Shown here: piece by piece, positions 22,534 to 34,345 of the stretch | How positions within the stretch are numbered: the first letter of the stretch is position 1 | Layout of the letters: every line of letters starts with the position of its first letter | Assembly (NCBI GenBank): GCA_021437785.1 | Contig: JAILYB010000095.1 | Location: 496,001 to 560,000 of the forward strand | DNA length: 64,000 nt | Direction of reading: 5' to 3' | From: Rhodomyrtus psidioides | Lineage: Eukaryota; Streptophyta; Magnoliopsida; Myrtales; Myrtaceae | Position numbers and translations under genes: made by a program | The notes under the pieces: model-generated | Told to the model about the DNA's origin: nothing | Database searches by the model: none | Seen by the model: only the letters and a program-made list of their open reading frames with translations

Positions 22534-24204
22534 ATGTCCAGCAACTACTCTTCAGGAACAAGTGACTCGCACTTCGCCAACAAGCCACTCTACTTTGATG
22601 GGAAGGATTACAATATGTGGAGCAACAAAATGAAATGGTTCTTCAAGGCTTATGATGATTTGATGTGGGATGTTGTCACAAATGGTGTCGTACCTAATGT
22701 TGCTGCAAGTGCAACCTCTGGAAATGGAACGAATCCTACCACGACCATGACTGAGATTGAAAAAGCCAAAAGACAAGGCTTGGATTCTAAAGCTGTCAAT
22801 ACGTTATTTTGTGCTTTATCAACTCCTCTTTATAATCGTGTCTCAGAGGAAGAATCTGCTAAAGCAATATGGGATAGGCTTCATATCACTTTTCAAGGAA
22901 CAAACAGAGTAAAAGAAACAAAGCTCAGTATTTTACTGAGTGATTATGAAGCATTTCAAATGAAATCTGATGAGTCTATTGCAAATATGATAGACAGGTT
23001 TCAAAGTCTGGCAAGTGGACTTGCAAGACAAGGTGCACCCATTGCTGAGCCGATGCAAGTCAGGAAAATACATAGAGGACTCACAGACGAGTGGAACTAC
23101 ATCAAACTATCTATACAAGAATGTCAAACAATCAGACCACTTTCAGTAGATGAGCTAGTTGGGACACTGCAATCCTATGAAACAAAACGAGCCAACAAAA
23201 AGGGAGATAAAAAAGGTAAGAAATCAATTACCTTAAAAACTGAAGTTGTTCAATGTTTGTTTGATACATATGATGAAGATGAGGATGATGAAAAACTAGC
23301 ACTTATGGTGAAGAAATTTAGAAAGATGGCTCGAAAAGCCAGAAACTTCAAAGGAAAGAAACCGTTGAGGAAAATTGATCAGAAATTTTCTAACAATGAG
23401 TCTCAAGAAAGCAAAGATGTGATATGCTTCCATTGCAAGAAAGCAGGACATATCAAGCCGAATTGTCCAACTCTGAAGAAAGATAAAGTCAAATACAAAA
23501 AGTACAAGAAGGCTCTAAAAGCAGAAACATTAAGTGATTCTGATGACAGTGAAAATGACTATGCAAACATTTTCTTGATGGCTAAGTCAGATTCAGAATC
23601 ATATTCAAGCTCAGATTCAGAAACAGAGGTATGTCTATCTGAACTCCTTGATGAAATTTCAGAATACATTGATGAACTTTGCAAAAGTTATAAAGAAACC
23701 CTTGAAAAAGTTTCTGTTTTGAAAAAGGAAAATAGTTCTTTAAAACAACAAAATACTTCTCAAAAAGAAAAGATCGAATTTCTACAACATGAATTTCATC
23801 AGTTGAAAGAAAGCCATGATCTCATTTCAAAAGAGAATAGTTCTTTAAAAAAGAAAATTGATGATACTTCAAAAAGGTTTTCACAAAGTTCAAGAGCTTT
23901 GGACAATATCATTTCAAAACAAATACCTTTTAATGATAGATCAGGATTGGGTTTTAAAAAGGAAAATGCTCTCAAAATTTGTTTTGCTAAGACAAATTTC
24001 CATAAACCTACTATTGTTGTTTATAGAAAGCATTTTTTTAAACAGTTTAGCAAATCTTACATACGCCAACCTTGTATGAATTGTAGTGATCATAGCCACA
24101 CTAAGGAGTGTTGCAAGAAAGTCTGGAGACCTATTAACAGAAGGTCATTAAGTCTTACTAACACAGAAGGACCCAAGAAAGCATGGGTACCAAAGAAACA
24201 ATGA
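22534..24204 (+). CDS. Copia gag
   Basis: A single 556-codon frame starting 65 bases after the LTR. The N-terminal half is the copia gag fold (PLYFDGKDYNMWSNKMKWF, then AKAIWDRLHITFQGTNRVKE). A CX2CX4HX4C zinc knuckle follows at about residues 305-318 (CFHCKKAGHIKPNC). The rest is Ser/Asp-rich and then lysine- and glutamine-rich with coiled-coil character (residues about 375-460). It ends in a second Cys/His-rich patch (CMNCSDHSHTKECC) just before the stop at 24202-24204. The protease region starts 13 bases on in a continuing frame, so the stop probably replaced a readable codon or is a gag-pol boundary. Gag forms the particle that packages element RNA. Confidence 0.88.
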   Translation: MSSNYSSGTSDSHFANKPLYFDGKDYNMWSNKMKWFFKAYDDLMWDVVTNGVVPNVAASATSGNGTNPTTTMTEIEKAKRQGLDSKAVNTLFCALSTPLYNRVSEEESAKAIWDRLHITFQGTNRVKETKLSILLSDYEAFQMKSDESIANMIDRFQSLASGLARQGAPIAEPMQVRKIHRGLTDEWNYIKLSIQECQTIRPLSVDELVGTLQSYETKRANKKGDKKGKKSITLKTEVVQCLFDTYDEDEDDEKLALMVKKFRKMARKARNFKGKKPLRKIDQKFSNNESQESKDVICFHCKKAGHIKPNCPTLKKDKVKYKKYKKALKAETLSDSDDSENDYANIFLMAKSDSESYSSSDSETEVCLSELLDEISEYIDELCKSYKETLEKVSVLKKENSSLKQQNTSQKEKIEFLQHEFHQLKESHDLISKENSSLKKKIDDTSKRFSQSSRALDNIISKQIPFNDRSGLGFKKENALKICFAKTNFHKPTIVVYRKHFFKQFSKSYIRQPCMNCSDHSHTKECCKKVWRPINRRSLSLTNTEGPKKAWVPKKQ

Positions 24205-24216
24205 GTTGTTTACTTC

Positions 24217-27200
24217 TTGCAGGTACCAAAGATAAAAAAGAAAAGATGGTTTCTGGATAGTGGATGCTCAAGTCACATGACAGGAAATCCAGATATATTT
24301 ATATCTCTATCAAAATACAATGGTAGAAGTGTATCTTTTGGAGGAACAAACAAAGAAAAGGTCATTGGAAAAGGAACTGTCAAGATTGGAAATCTGACAG
24401 TAAATGATGTTTCTTTAGTCAAAGGACTGAACTACAATCTGATCTCTGTAAGTCAACTCTGTGACTCTGGCTATGAAATTTTCTTTCAAAATTTAAAATG
24501 CACAGGTATGAGCAAGGACAAGAAACAAAGCTTTACTGGTCGAAGGCATGGAAATATGTACCTTCTTGACATTGATTCTGATTCTGAAAATGAAAATTGT
24601 CTTATTTCTATTAAGGATGAATCTGAGTTGTGGCACAGGAAATTTAGGACATATTAGTATAAAGCATATTTCAAAACTCTCTAACAAGGGATTCGTTCAA
24701 GGGTTACCTCAAACAAAGTTTGAAAAAGGAGGACTTTGTCATGCATGCACACTAGGCAAGCAGGTAAGAAGTACTTTCAAGTCTATAAATCAAGTTTCTT
24801 CTAAGCAAAGTTTGCAGCTGCTTCATATAGACATCTTTGGACCAAACAGAACCTTAAGTCTTTGAGGTAAGAAATATTGTCTTGTTATTGCTGATAATTT
24901 CTCAAGATTTACATGTGTAATATTTCTTGCTCACAAAAGTGATGCATTTACATCTTTCTCAAAATTCGCAAAAAGAATTCAAAATGAAAAAGGCTATACC
25001 ATTTCCTGCTTAAAAACATATCATGAGGGAGAATTTGAAAATCAAAGTTTTTCTGACTTTTTTGATGAATTTGGAATTCAACACAATTTTTCTGCTCCTT
25101 ATAGTTCTCAACAGATTGGGGTAGTTGAAAGGAAAAATCGATCTTTGCAAGAAATGGCTAGAACTCTTTTGATTGAAAGTAAGATTGCATCTCATTTTTG
25201 AGCTGAAGCTGTTTCCACAGCTTGTTACATTTTGAATCAAATTTCTCTTAGGCCCCTTATTGAGAAAACTTCCTATGAACTTTTTAAAGAAAGAAAACCT
25301 GATGTTGCATACTTTCGTGTATTTGGTTGTAAATATTTTATTTTGAAAAATGCTAATGATCGTAGTGAAAAATTTGATGAGAGATCAGAAGAAGGCATTT
25401 TTCTAGGATATTCAACCACAAGCAAGGCTTACAGAGTCTACAATAGGAACTCTCGTGTTATTGAAGAATCAACGAACATCAAGTTTGATGAAAGCATTCA
25501 GAATGATGAATATGAACCTAGTCATGCTTCTACACTATTTCAAACCTCAGATTCACAGAAAGAACCTGAAGAGAAGCAAGACTCAGTTATAAACAATGAC
25601 TCTGGAACTACTCAGATTGAGATACATACAAATGAAGAAGATTCAGAAGCAATGCAGAATGAACATACAGAATCCACAGGTGATTGCTACAACAAAAATT
25701 GGAAACACAAGTCGAGTCATCCAAAGGAGTTCATCATGGGAAATATAAGTGATGGCATCAAGACAAGATCCAAACTCAAACAAGCAATGAGTAGCATAGC
25801 ACTAGTATCTGAATTAGAGCCAAAATGAATTGAAGAAGCACTAGCAGATGAGAACTGGATTAATGCAATGCAAGAAGAGCTACATCAGTTCAAGGTCAAC
25901 AATGTTTGGGAATTAGTCACCAGACCCAAAAATCGTCCAGTTATTGGAACAAAGTGGGTATTTAGAAACAAACTGGATGATAAAGGAAAGGTAGTAATAA
26001 ACAAAGCAAAACTTGTGGCAAAAGGTTATTCTCAAGAAGAAGGAATAGACTATGATGAGACTTATGCACTTGTCGCCAGGTTAGCAGCCATTAGGCTACT
26101 ACTTGCTTATGCTTACCACAATAAGTTTAAACTTTTTTCAGATGGACGTGAAGAGTGAATTTCTAAATGGTTACATCAAAGAAGAAGTTTATGTTGAGCA
26201 GCCCCCTGGTTTCGAAGAACCTAGAGGAAAGAATTTGGTTTATGTTCTAAGAAATGCTCTTTATGGGTTGAAACAAACACCTCGTGCTTGGTATGAAAGG
26301 TTGAGCAATTTCTTATCCAGACAAAAATTCATTAAAGGTAATGTAGGTACTACACTCTTTATTCAAAAACAAGGTAAGGATATTATACTAGTCCAAATTT
26401 ATGTTGATGATATAATTTTTTGTTCCTTTAATGAGCTTCTTTGCAAGAATTTCTCTAAAGTGATGCAAGATGAATTCGAAATGAGTATGATGGGAGAATT
26501 ACGATTCTTTCTTGGACTTCAAATTCATCAATCACAGAACGGAACATTTATCCATCAGGAGAAATATGCGCTGGAAATTGTGAAGAAGTTTGATTTGGAG
26601 AACTGCAAGAAGACAGAAACTCCTATATCTCACTCCTCCAAACTTGATAAAGATGAAGATGGAAAAGAAATTTATCCTAGATTATATCGCAGTATGATTG
26701 GATCACAACTTTATTTCATAGCTTCAAGACCAGACATCTTATTTAGTGTCTGCCTATGCACCAGATTTCAATCTAATCCAAAAGAATCACATCTCTCAGC
26801 CATCAAAAGGATTATCAAATACATTGAAACTTATCCCAGCTATGGTTTATGGTACTCTAAAAATTTTGATTTTACTCTAAGAGGTTATTCAGATGCAGAT
26901 CTTGCAGGTTGCAAAATTGACAAGAAGAGTACCTCTGGAGCTTGTCAGCTCATGGGAAACATGCTTATATCATGGTACTCCAAGAAGCAAAGTACAGTTG
27001 CTCTCAGCACAGCTGAAGCGGAATATGTATCTCTTGGAAGTTGCTGTGCTCAAATTCTTTGATTAAAGCAGCAGCTAAGAGATTATGGTATTGAAGATAC
27101 AAATGTGGAGATCAAGTGTGACAACACAAGCGCCATAAATCTCACCAAGAATCTCATTCTTCACTCAAGAGCAAAACACATTGAGATCAAACATCACTTC

Positions 27201-27347
27201 ATACGTGATCATGTTCAGAATGGTGATGTTAATATTCAGTACATTGATACAAAACATCAGCTTGCAGATATTTTTACTAAACCCTTGGATAAAGAAACTT
27301 TTAATTTTATTAGAGAAGAATTAGCCATCATTAATTCTTTGCCTTGA
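24217..27347 (+). pseudogene. Copia pol: protease, integrase, RT, RNase H
   Basis: Domains run in order. Protease: WFLDSGCSSHMTG at about 24250. The GAG-pre-integrase motif (LWHR, then LGHIS) is broken by a frameshift near 24650. The integrase core (LHIDIFGP, YHEGEFEN, GVVERKNRSLQE) carries stops at about 24863 and 25199. RT runs from about 25830 (WVFRNKLDDKGK), shifts frame near 26135, then shows NALYGLKQTPRAWYERL and IYVDDIIF. RNase H has GYSDADLAGC and STAEAEYVSL, with a stop at 27060. The last frame ends in HQLADIFTKPL, the standard C-terminus of copia pol. Breaks are few and scattered, so the element was once coding-competent; this copy cannot produce a full polyprotein. Confidence 0.9.
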
Positions 27348-27360
27348 GTATTTTTTAAAA

Positions 27361-27560
27361 CAGGAGCCTCAGAAGGAAGCTCAGAAGGAGCCTCAGACGG
27401 AGCCTTAGAAGGAGCATCAGAAGGAGCCTAAGAAGGAACCTCAGAAGGAGCCTCAAAAGGAGCCTCAGAAGAAGTCTCAGGAGGAACATCAAAAGAAGCC
27501 TCAGAAGGAACCTCAGAAGGAACCTCAGAAGGAGCCTTAGAAGGAGATTCAGAAGAAGTG
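27361..27560 (+). repeat. 12-bp minisatellite after copia pol
   Basis: About sixteen imperfect copies of ggagcctcagaa follow the pol stop. The 12-base period keeps one reading frame per strand open for long stretches, which explains the Leu/Arg-rich frame on the - strand; that frame is not a gene. Confidence 0.85.
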
Positions 27561-27914
27561 TCAGAAACAGATCATCAATTATTTTAAAAGGAAAATTCAC
27601 AAATCAAAGGCCAGTTTTCTAATACCAAAATATTTTTAAGGTAGGTCTCTCAAATCTCTCTACAAATATTCGATTGCTTTTGATTGATAGATTTATTAAA
27701 TGTATATATTTTTTTTCTCTAAAATATTTCAAAATTGATTTTATTTTTCTAAATAACCGCCTCTTTTATAAAACCACGAACCGTTACCCTTGTCTCTCAA
27801 CCTTCACACAGATTACACTCAAAACCCTAAACCTTACTCAAAATCTCTCTCGCTCTCGAATCTCTTTCGATACAAAACTTTTTCTCTTAAAGTTCGAAAC
27901 TTTTTTTCATCTCC

Positions 27915-28765
27915 ATGGCTCCGAAATCAGCCTCAGCCTGAAACAAGTCCACTTCGGCGAAGAGGAAATCCTTCTCCCAAGATGCGACTCCTGTCGAGCC
28001 TTCAATATCGAAAATCAACGGACAAAGGGAGGCGCTTCGACGAGCAAAATGTTTGTTTGTATTTGACTTCGAAGAAAAAGAAACTCTCGCACATACAGTT
28101 AAGCCCATGTTTGATAGTGTTAAAGCAGTTGGGGGTTTTGATGAAGATCTCAGAAAGTTATTAAGCATTCACAAGTTTGAAAGTAAAGGAGAATTGTTAG
28201 AATTTCTAAATTTTTCAGGAAAAGTTGTTGAACCGATTGCCGTTGAAATGCATGATCTTGTTTCTCGAAAGGGTAAGGAGAAAGTCGCAGGTTCAAGTTC
28301 GGCATCAACTCCTAAGAAATCTTCTTCGAAAGGGGTTGTGATAAAAAAAACAAGGATGGTGTTAGTAGCACTAAAGGCAACATGGATGATGATGATGATG
28401 ATATTCTGTTCAATGATTTTGTGAAAGTGAGAGGCTGTGTTGTCGATTCAAGTTTTCCTGACACCCTATTCCAAAACAAAGCACACAATGATAGGTTTGA
28501 GTCCTTGAAATAGAGAGGTGTTATACCTCATAAGGTGTTTGACTTGAAGTATTTTGACAAGGTTGAGATCCCTCTTCGGAAGCACCTTCAACAGATCAAT
28601 CTTGAAAACTTTGTAACCCAGAGGAGACAAACTTTTCCTTGATGTCTATTCCTACTCAAACTTGCATTTTGTCAATTTCAATACTATCTTCTTCACCATT
28701 GCAAGAAATCAATATCATATGCATGCCCATGACATTTCCTTTTTAATGGGTGTCGACAAGATGAA
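27915..28765 (+). pseudogene. Copia env-like third ORF, 5' part
   Basis: An ATG at 27915 opens a frame with one stop (TGA at 27939) that runs to about 28345 (FEEKETLAHTVKPMFDSVKA). A frameshift at an A-run (28343-28350) leads into a second frame (acidic run, then VRGCVVDSSFP and HDISFLMGVDKMN) up to the Ogre insertion. The basic start, the low-complexity Ser/Lys segment and the position between pol and the 3' LTR match the extra ORF of SIRE-type elements, whose role is unproven. A promoter-like leader precedes it. The ORF resumes at 51257. Confidence 0.6.
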
Positions 28766-30107
28766 TGTTGACACCTAATTTTGGATCAGCACTTTTTAGC
28801 TTATTTTTAGAAAATTCATAAAAAAAATTCATAAAAAGTCAAAAAATTACAAAATCAATTTTGGTGGCCTTGACCAATCCTAAGGAACCATTTTTGACAA
28901 AAAAAAAATAATTTTTCATATTTTTTTGCATTTTTTAGTATTTTTAGAAAATAGGAAAATACTTGAAAATTCACGAAAAAATAGTATTTGAGGTCACAAA
29001 AATATGGAAAAATAGTCAATATTTTTATTTTAAATCCTTTGTCTTTTTGACCTCATAAAGAGTCCAAAATCAAATCCAATTTTAGGTGTTCCTTTGTTAC
29101 ACATATGATTAAATTTGGTAAAAAAAATGTCAATTGAGTCTTTTAATTTACAATTTTGACATTTTCTAGGATCTTGACATTCAATCTAATGGTCCCTTAC
29201 TACAATTTAGCCCAATTGTTTGCACAAATTGCTTAATTGCATGAATTGGGTAAAATTATATACTTAATTGCATTTTAGTCCTTGAATTTGAGCATAATTG
29301 AAATTACTTTCAATTCAATGACTACCATTACAAATTAAAGTCACTTCCCAATGGTTTTCATCATTTTGAATCGATTGGCATAGGTAATTTGGTCCAATTT
29401 GATCATTTGAGCCTTCAATTTCGCGATTTGCCTAATTCCAATTAAATGAAAATTTGGGGGTTTTGTTCAAATTGAAATGAACTTTTGGGCAAAACCACAT
29501 TTTTAGATAAAATTTATGCCCTAAGTTCGATTCTGAGGTCCAATTATAAAAATTGCCCATCAATTTGGGTTTAATTTGAAAAATTGCAAGTCGAAACCGG
29601 TTCAGACCAGTCAGACTGGTCGAACCGGTTCGCTATAGTGTCGTCTTCTTCCTCAAGAACTCATGGAAATGAACAGTCCCCTTTCTCGATTTTGGTTGCC
29701 AAATTGAAGGCTAATTCGCAAGTAATTGAAAGGGGAACGGTGGGCGTTTTATTCCTCTCGTCGTCCCCCGTCAATCAACACCGATGACACCACCTAACGT
29801 CGCCAGGATGGGGAATAATTGACCGGTCAAGGTTGCGGAACTTGTGAAAGTCTACACACTCAAATGCAGCTTAAATCTATGCCAAATTGGCGTGAGATTG
29901 AAAGAACGGAAGAACCAAACGGAGCTGGACGGATTACCCATCGTCTCCGGCGCCGTTTGGACCAAATGGCATGCGCAAGCACGTGCCATTTCAAGACAAT
30001 TAGGCCCCCGATTCGCGGCAAAAAAATTATTGAAATGGTATATAGCCTGCAAAGGCTTTCGAGAAGAAGAAGAGGTTGATTCGGTTACAGCGCAAAGAAC
30101 TGAATCA

Positions 30108-30184
<77 letters not shown>

Positions 30185-32661
30185 CGCCTTCCAACCGCCA
30201 TTGTCTAGGGCTTCGAGCTCGGACTATGAGGCGCGGGTTGGGCCACTTTCAGGCTAAATCGAAGCCATTGAGTGGTGATAGGAGGTTACCTGAGCTCCGG
30301 GGAACCGATCGTCGCCGGCCGCGCCGCTTGAAACCACGAAAACAGGTGAGATACGTCTCTGAGCTTCCCACGGTGCATCAATGGCGATTCATGCATTTCT
30401 TGTTCATTCTTCCATCTAGAGTGTGTGTTTTGTTCCCTAGACATTACTAACCATCGTCGCCTATCTTTTTTGCATCGGTTTTGTCTTAACACCTTGAATT
30501 GAGTCCCCAAATCCAACCTCCATTCTCGTGCCCTGTTCATTCTTACCTAGCCCAATCTAGGTCGTGCGAGCTCGATCGGAGCTCGAGGTAAGTGTTCTGA
30601 ACTTCCTTTCGTGCTAATCTGTGAATGAATTACTCTGATTTCGCATGGTCTGTGTGATTGACCTTCCATGGCCGTACTCGGCATTTCGCATGGCGATCGT
30701 GGTTTTGTGAATGAAACACCTCGATTCTTAGATATGTTAAGCTAGAGATTGTGGCGAGTCGATTGGAACTAGTTTCGCGCGATTTCGTTAAGATCCCACC
30801 GTTGGATCGTCGTCGGAGGTGCCTAGCCATTCGTTTCGCCGGGGTCAAGAGGTTGAAGATGAAGTTGACGTGGCGGAGTCAACGGGTCAAAGGTTTAGGT
30901 GTCGTCTCGTGGTTGGTCCACGTGGAAGTCGAGTCAGCTTGGTCGTTGGTCTGTTAGGCTGAGTTGGTTTAGATCCAATGGCTAGGGTTAATCGAATCCA
31001 ATAAATGGTGGCCGTCCGATTAGTAATTAGGAATATCTGAAAATGTTTTAAAATCAGAAAATCAAAATAAGTCGAAACGGTGCCGTTTAGGTTAGTGGTC
31101 GAGCGGCGTCGTTTAGATTAGTGAAGATGGACGGCCCAGATTGAGTTTAGCTTTCTAATCCTGATCGTAGATTTTAGTAGGTTAATCGGACGGCCCTGGT
31201 CGAGTCTCCGTTCAATCTAAGCCGTATATTCCAGTCAGATCATCCAATAGCCGTGGGTTAGCCACGTGGTTCAATAGGAACCGTTGGATTAAGCGCAAAT
31301 AATCAAAAAATAAAAAAAAAGGGCGATACGGCATCATTTTGGCATTTAGGTTTCGCGGGTTCAGGTCTGGGCCGGGTTCCGACCCGAGTGGGTCGGGTCG
31401 GCCCGGTCCGAATCACATTTTTTTTAATAAAAATTCAGAAAATGATTTTTAAAATAAAAAAAATCAGAAAAATTCTAGAAAATCCTAAAAAAATGCTAGA
31501 AAATTCTAGAAAATCCAAAAAAAATGTATAAATTTATGGGAAAATCCTAGATACTCCAGAAATCCCCAAAAATTGAGGATTGACCACGGACAACTGGTCA
31601 ATCCTATTTTTGGGGATTCTTATCCGTTCTTTCGAGAATTGACGACATTACCCTTTAGGGGTAAGTCGCCTCTGTTGTGTGTGAAAGATAAGTCGATAAT
31701 GCCAAGATAAGAATTAAGGTCGGGTAGGCGATCAATTCTTAGGCTTGGGTTTTCGAATCTCGTCCATTTTTTCGAAATGACGATTTTACCCCTCAATGTG
31801 TAAATCGTCTTTCCTATCTCAATCGAGTTTTGAAAATTGCTCAAAATTAGCGTTTGGGTCAAGTGGGTGACTAATCCTAATATTTGAGATTTTCAGTTCT
31901 CATCTTCGTCTAAAATGACGATTTTACCCCTCCAAAGGTAAAATCACTTTTAAATTCCAGAAAAATTCTAGAAATTCCCGAAAAATAAGAAATTGATTGG
32001 CGTGATCGCCAATCCTATTTCCATCATCTTCTGACTACACACTTCGTATGAAATGATGATTTTGCCCTTTCGAGGCAAATTGTCTTCAAATTTCTTAAAA
32101 TTACGATTATGTCCCTCATGGACGAATCATGTCGAAATCACTCCTAAGCCTTGATTGATATTTCTCTAGGCTAATATGGCATTATTAAGGATGCCACGAT
32201 GCTTTCATGTGATTTATCCGCATGTTTTGGATCCTTGATTTGCGCATTTATTTTTACTGATTGTGAGTGATAGGGTAGCCACTCCCACCTGCTTGGACTC
32301 CTAGATTTAGGATCCGTACCCCACTCATCTATATGAAATCTTAGGATTAGATAAATCATTCAACTTAGGTGCCGAAAGGGCGTCAACTCTAACAGTTGGC
32401 GTAACAAAGTCCCCGATCCCACTTCTCCGGTTTTCGCAGAATAGAATAGATCGCTACGTACCCTCCACGAAATAATTGGTGGCGACTCCTTGGCATGTAC
32501 ACATATCACATATCACCTGACCGCACCAAAGGTCGACCACATATATCCAGCCGTTGCGATTTGGGTAATGGACTTTGGGAGAGGCCCGCGTCCGATCAAG
32601 CGACATCGGGCGGCCCATTAGCCCTCGAGAGCCCGGCAGCGCTTGAGAGAGGGTCGCGACA
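28766..32661 (+). repeat. 5' LTR of the Ogre-type element
   Basis: 3896 bp, from tgttgacaccta to gggtcgcgaca. It contains a (GA)n run (about 30111-30181), a GC-rich transcribed-looking region around 30190-30450, and the tggcgactcc motif at 32480-32489. Open frames in it are incidental. Confidence 0.92.
30111..30181 (+). repeat. (GA)n microsatellite in the 5' LTR
   Basis: About 35 GA units. The same site in the 3' LTR has nearly 60, which accounts for most of the LTR length difference. Confidence 0.9.
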
Positions 32662-32664
32662 GAC

Positions 32665-32682
32665 TGGCGACTCCACTAGGGA
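32665..32682 (+). other. Primer-binding site, tRNA-Arg type
   Basis: tggcgactccactaggga begins three bases after the 5' LTR. It complements the 3' end of plant tRNA-Arg (acceptor ...cggagtcgcca) with few mismatches. tRNA-Arg priming is characteristic of Ogre elements. Confidence 0.85.
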
Positions 32683-33446
32683 CCATTCTAACCCAGAATC
32701 TTCGGTTAAGAATTTTAAAGGACTTGAGCCGATTAAAAAGCTGATTGGTTTATCTGACCTTATTTTCTGCAGATGCTCTTGAAGGTGAGGTACGTATCCT
32801 AACCATTGCGTTAAATATTTTTGCAGACTGGAGAAATAAGGGGTGGAGTGATTGTTGAGATTTTTTTTTGCAGGTTGGAGTCGGGAATGTATGTTTGTCT
32901 TACGCACATATTGAAGCGGTGTTTGATACAAACTGCTGTGCATGACTTGCATTGTGATGATCACGACACATCGCACACACTGACGGTTAAACCCCGACTG
33001 CGACCACCTCTAGGTTACCTTAGATGGGGAAAGGATGCGAAAGGATCTCGTGTTTGATGGCACTTGAGATTTTCGTGTTCGTTCCCACTCACAATCCTAA
33101 TTGGCGATATCTAGCCCTCTTGAGTGGGTACCCTTAGGGAGGAATCTGCCTCATTTGGATCGTGGGAGCCTGAGCCATAGGTTCCTCACCTGATTTTTTA
33201 TTTTTAGAGTATACCCACTTGTCTCATGCGTATGTCTATGGATGGTTGGTATACCTAAAACCGCTCGTTGTTACAGGGGAACATTTCACATTTCTCGAGT
33301 TTGGTTGGTAAGGCATTTACTTTCAATGTACATTATTATTTCCTGTTCCATAGTATGATTCATGCATTATATACATCCACATGCATTTGCATGCATCATA
33401 AAATCACTCAAGTGACTAATTGAAATAACGATGGTAAGGGGGTAAG

Positions 33447-33977
33447 ATGTCACTGTTTCCTAGAAGTTCAACAGAGTTGGTAACCTTCGAATAACTAAGG
33501 AAAGTCACTCGTCTTGGACCGAACACGAAATTGCACTTTGCCAGATTTGTGCATGGCCGAGAGCTAACCGGACGCAAGTTGGGATACGCCGAAGATTGCC
33601 AAACCCACTACTATGTCGATAACCTCAGGTTTAAGCGATAAGCAGACGAAATGTTCAAGAATTACTTGGGAATGAAGAGATAACATCGCAACCGCTTAGC
33701 TAGGGACGCGTATGCTCGTCGAAAGGCTGAACGGCAAGCTAATGAAGATATACCCATGATAACCCTTTGGGGAAAAAGGAGATGCCTTGCGATCAAGACA
33801 AGACCGAAACGCATCATACTCAAAAAGACGAGACGCGAGAAGACTCCTGAAGTAATTATACCATGGACCAGAGAATGACCAGAAAAGCTGAGATGCCTCG
33901 ATCAATCCATTGAAGACAACCCCTTACACTCAACTGAGGGAGGGTTCCCAACTGACTACCATTTTGAAGAAGATTAG
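33447..33977 (+). pseudogene. Candidate extra ORF upstream of Ogre ORF1
   Basis: From an ATG at 33447 one frame can be followed for 176 codons to TAG at 33975-33977, with four internal stops. Readable segments include FARFVHGRELTGRKLGY, DCQTHYYVDNLRFKR, RDAYARRKAERQANED and a strongly basic stretch RRCLAIKTRPKRIILKKTRR, then an acidic tail. I do not recognise the protein. The composition looks protein-like, but random sequence of this length would show only about twice as many stops, so coding status is tentative. It precedes ORF1 by about 370 bases. Confidence 0.35.
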
Positions 33978-34345
33978 ACCTTCGGGAAGGGGTGACTTAG
34001 ATCCTCACATTCCATCGGCCTTTTATTGCTTTCTTGTTTGTAAAGTCTCTCTTTACCTTTCTTTCGTTAGGCGTCCTGGTTGTAATAAGGGATTCACTTC
34101 GCTCTACTCCCATTTGATGTATTGACCAATAGAATGTGACTTTGTTATTTCCCTTAGTCACTAGAGTGAACCTAACTAAATTGCATAATTCACTTCCCTG
34201 AAATTCAAATTAGACTTTAAGTCAGGCCTTCCGTACCGAAAGAAGGTTCTAATTTCCATTTCTTCAATTGAACTATGCAATTAAGTTAGCCCATGCATAT
34301 TTCATGGCATTTGCATAGTCACATGTTTAAAGTAATTTTTGACGA

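Noticed and set aside
27355..27600. Leu/Arg-rich 81-residue frame on the - strand
   Set aside because: Translation of a 12-bp minisatellite in one frame, not a membrane protein gene.
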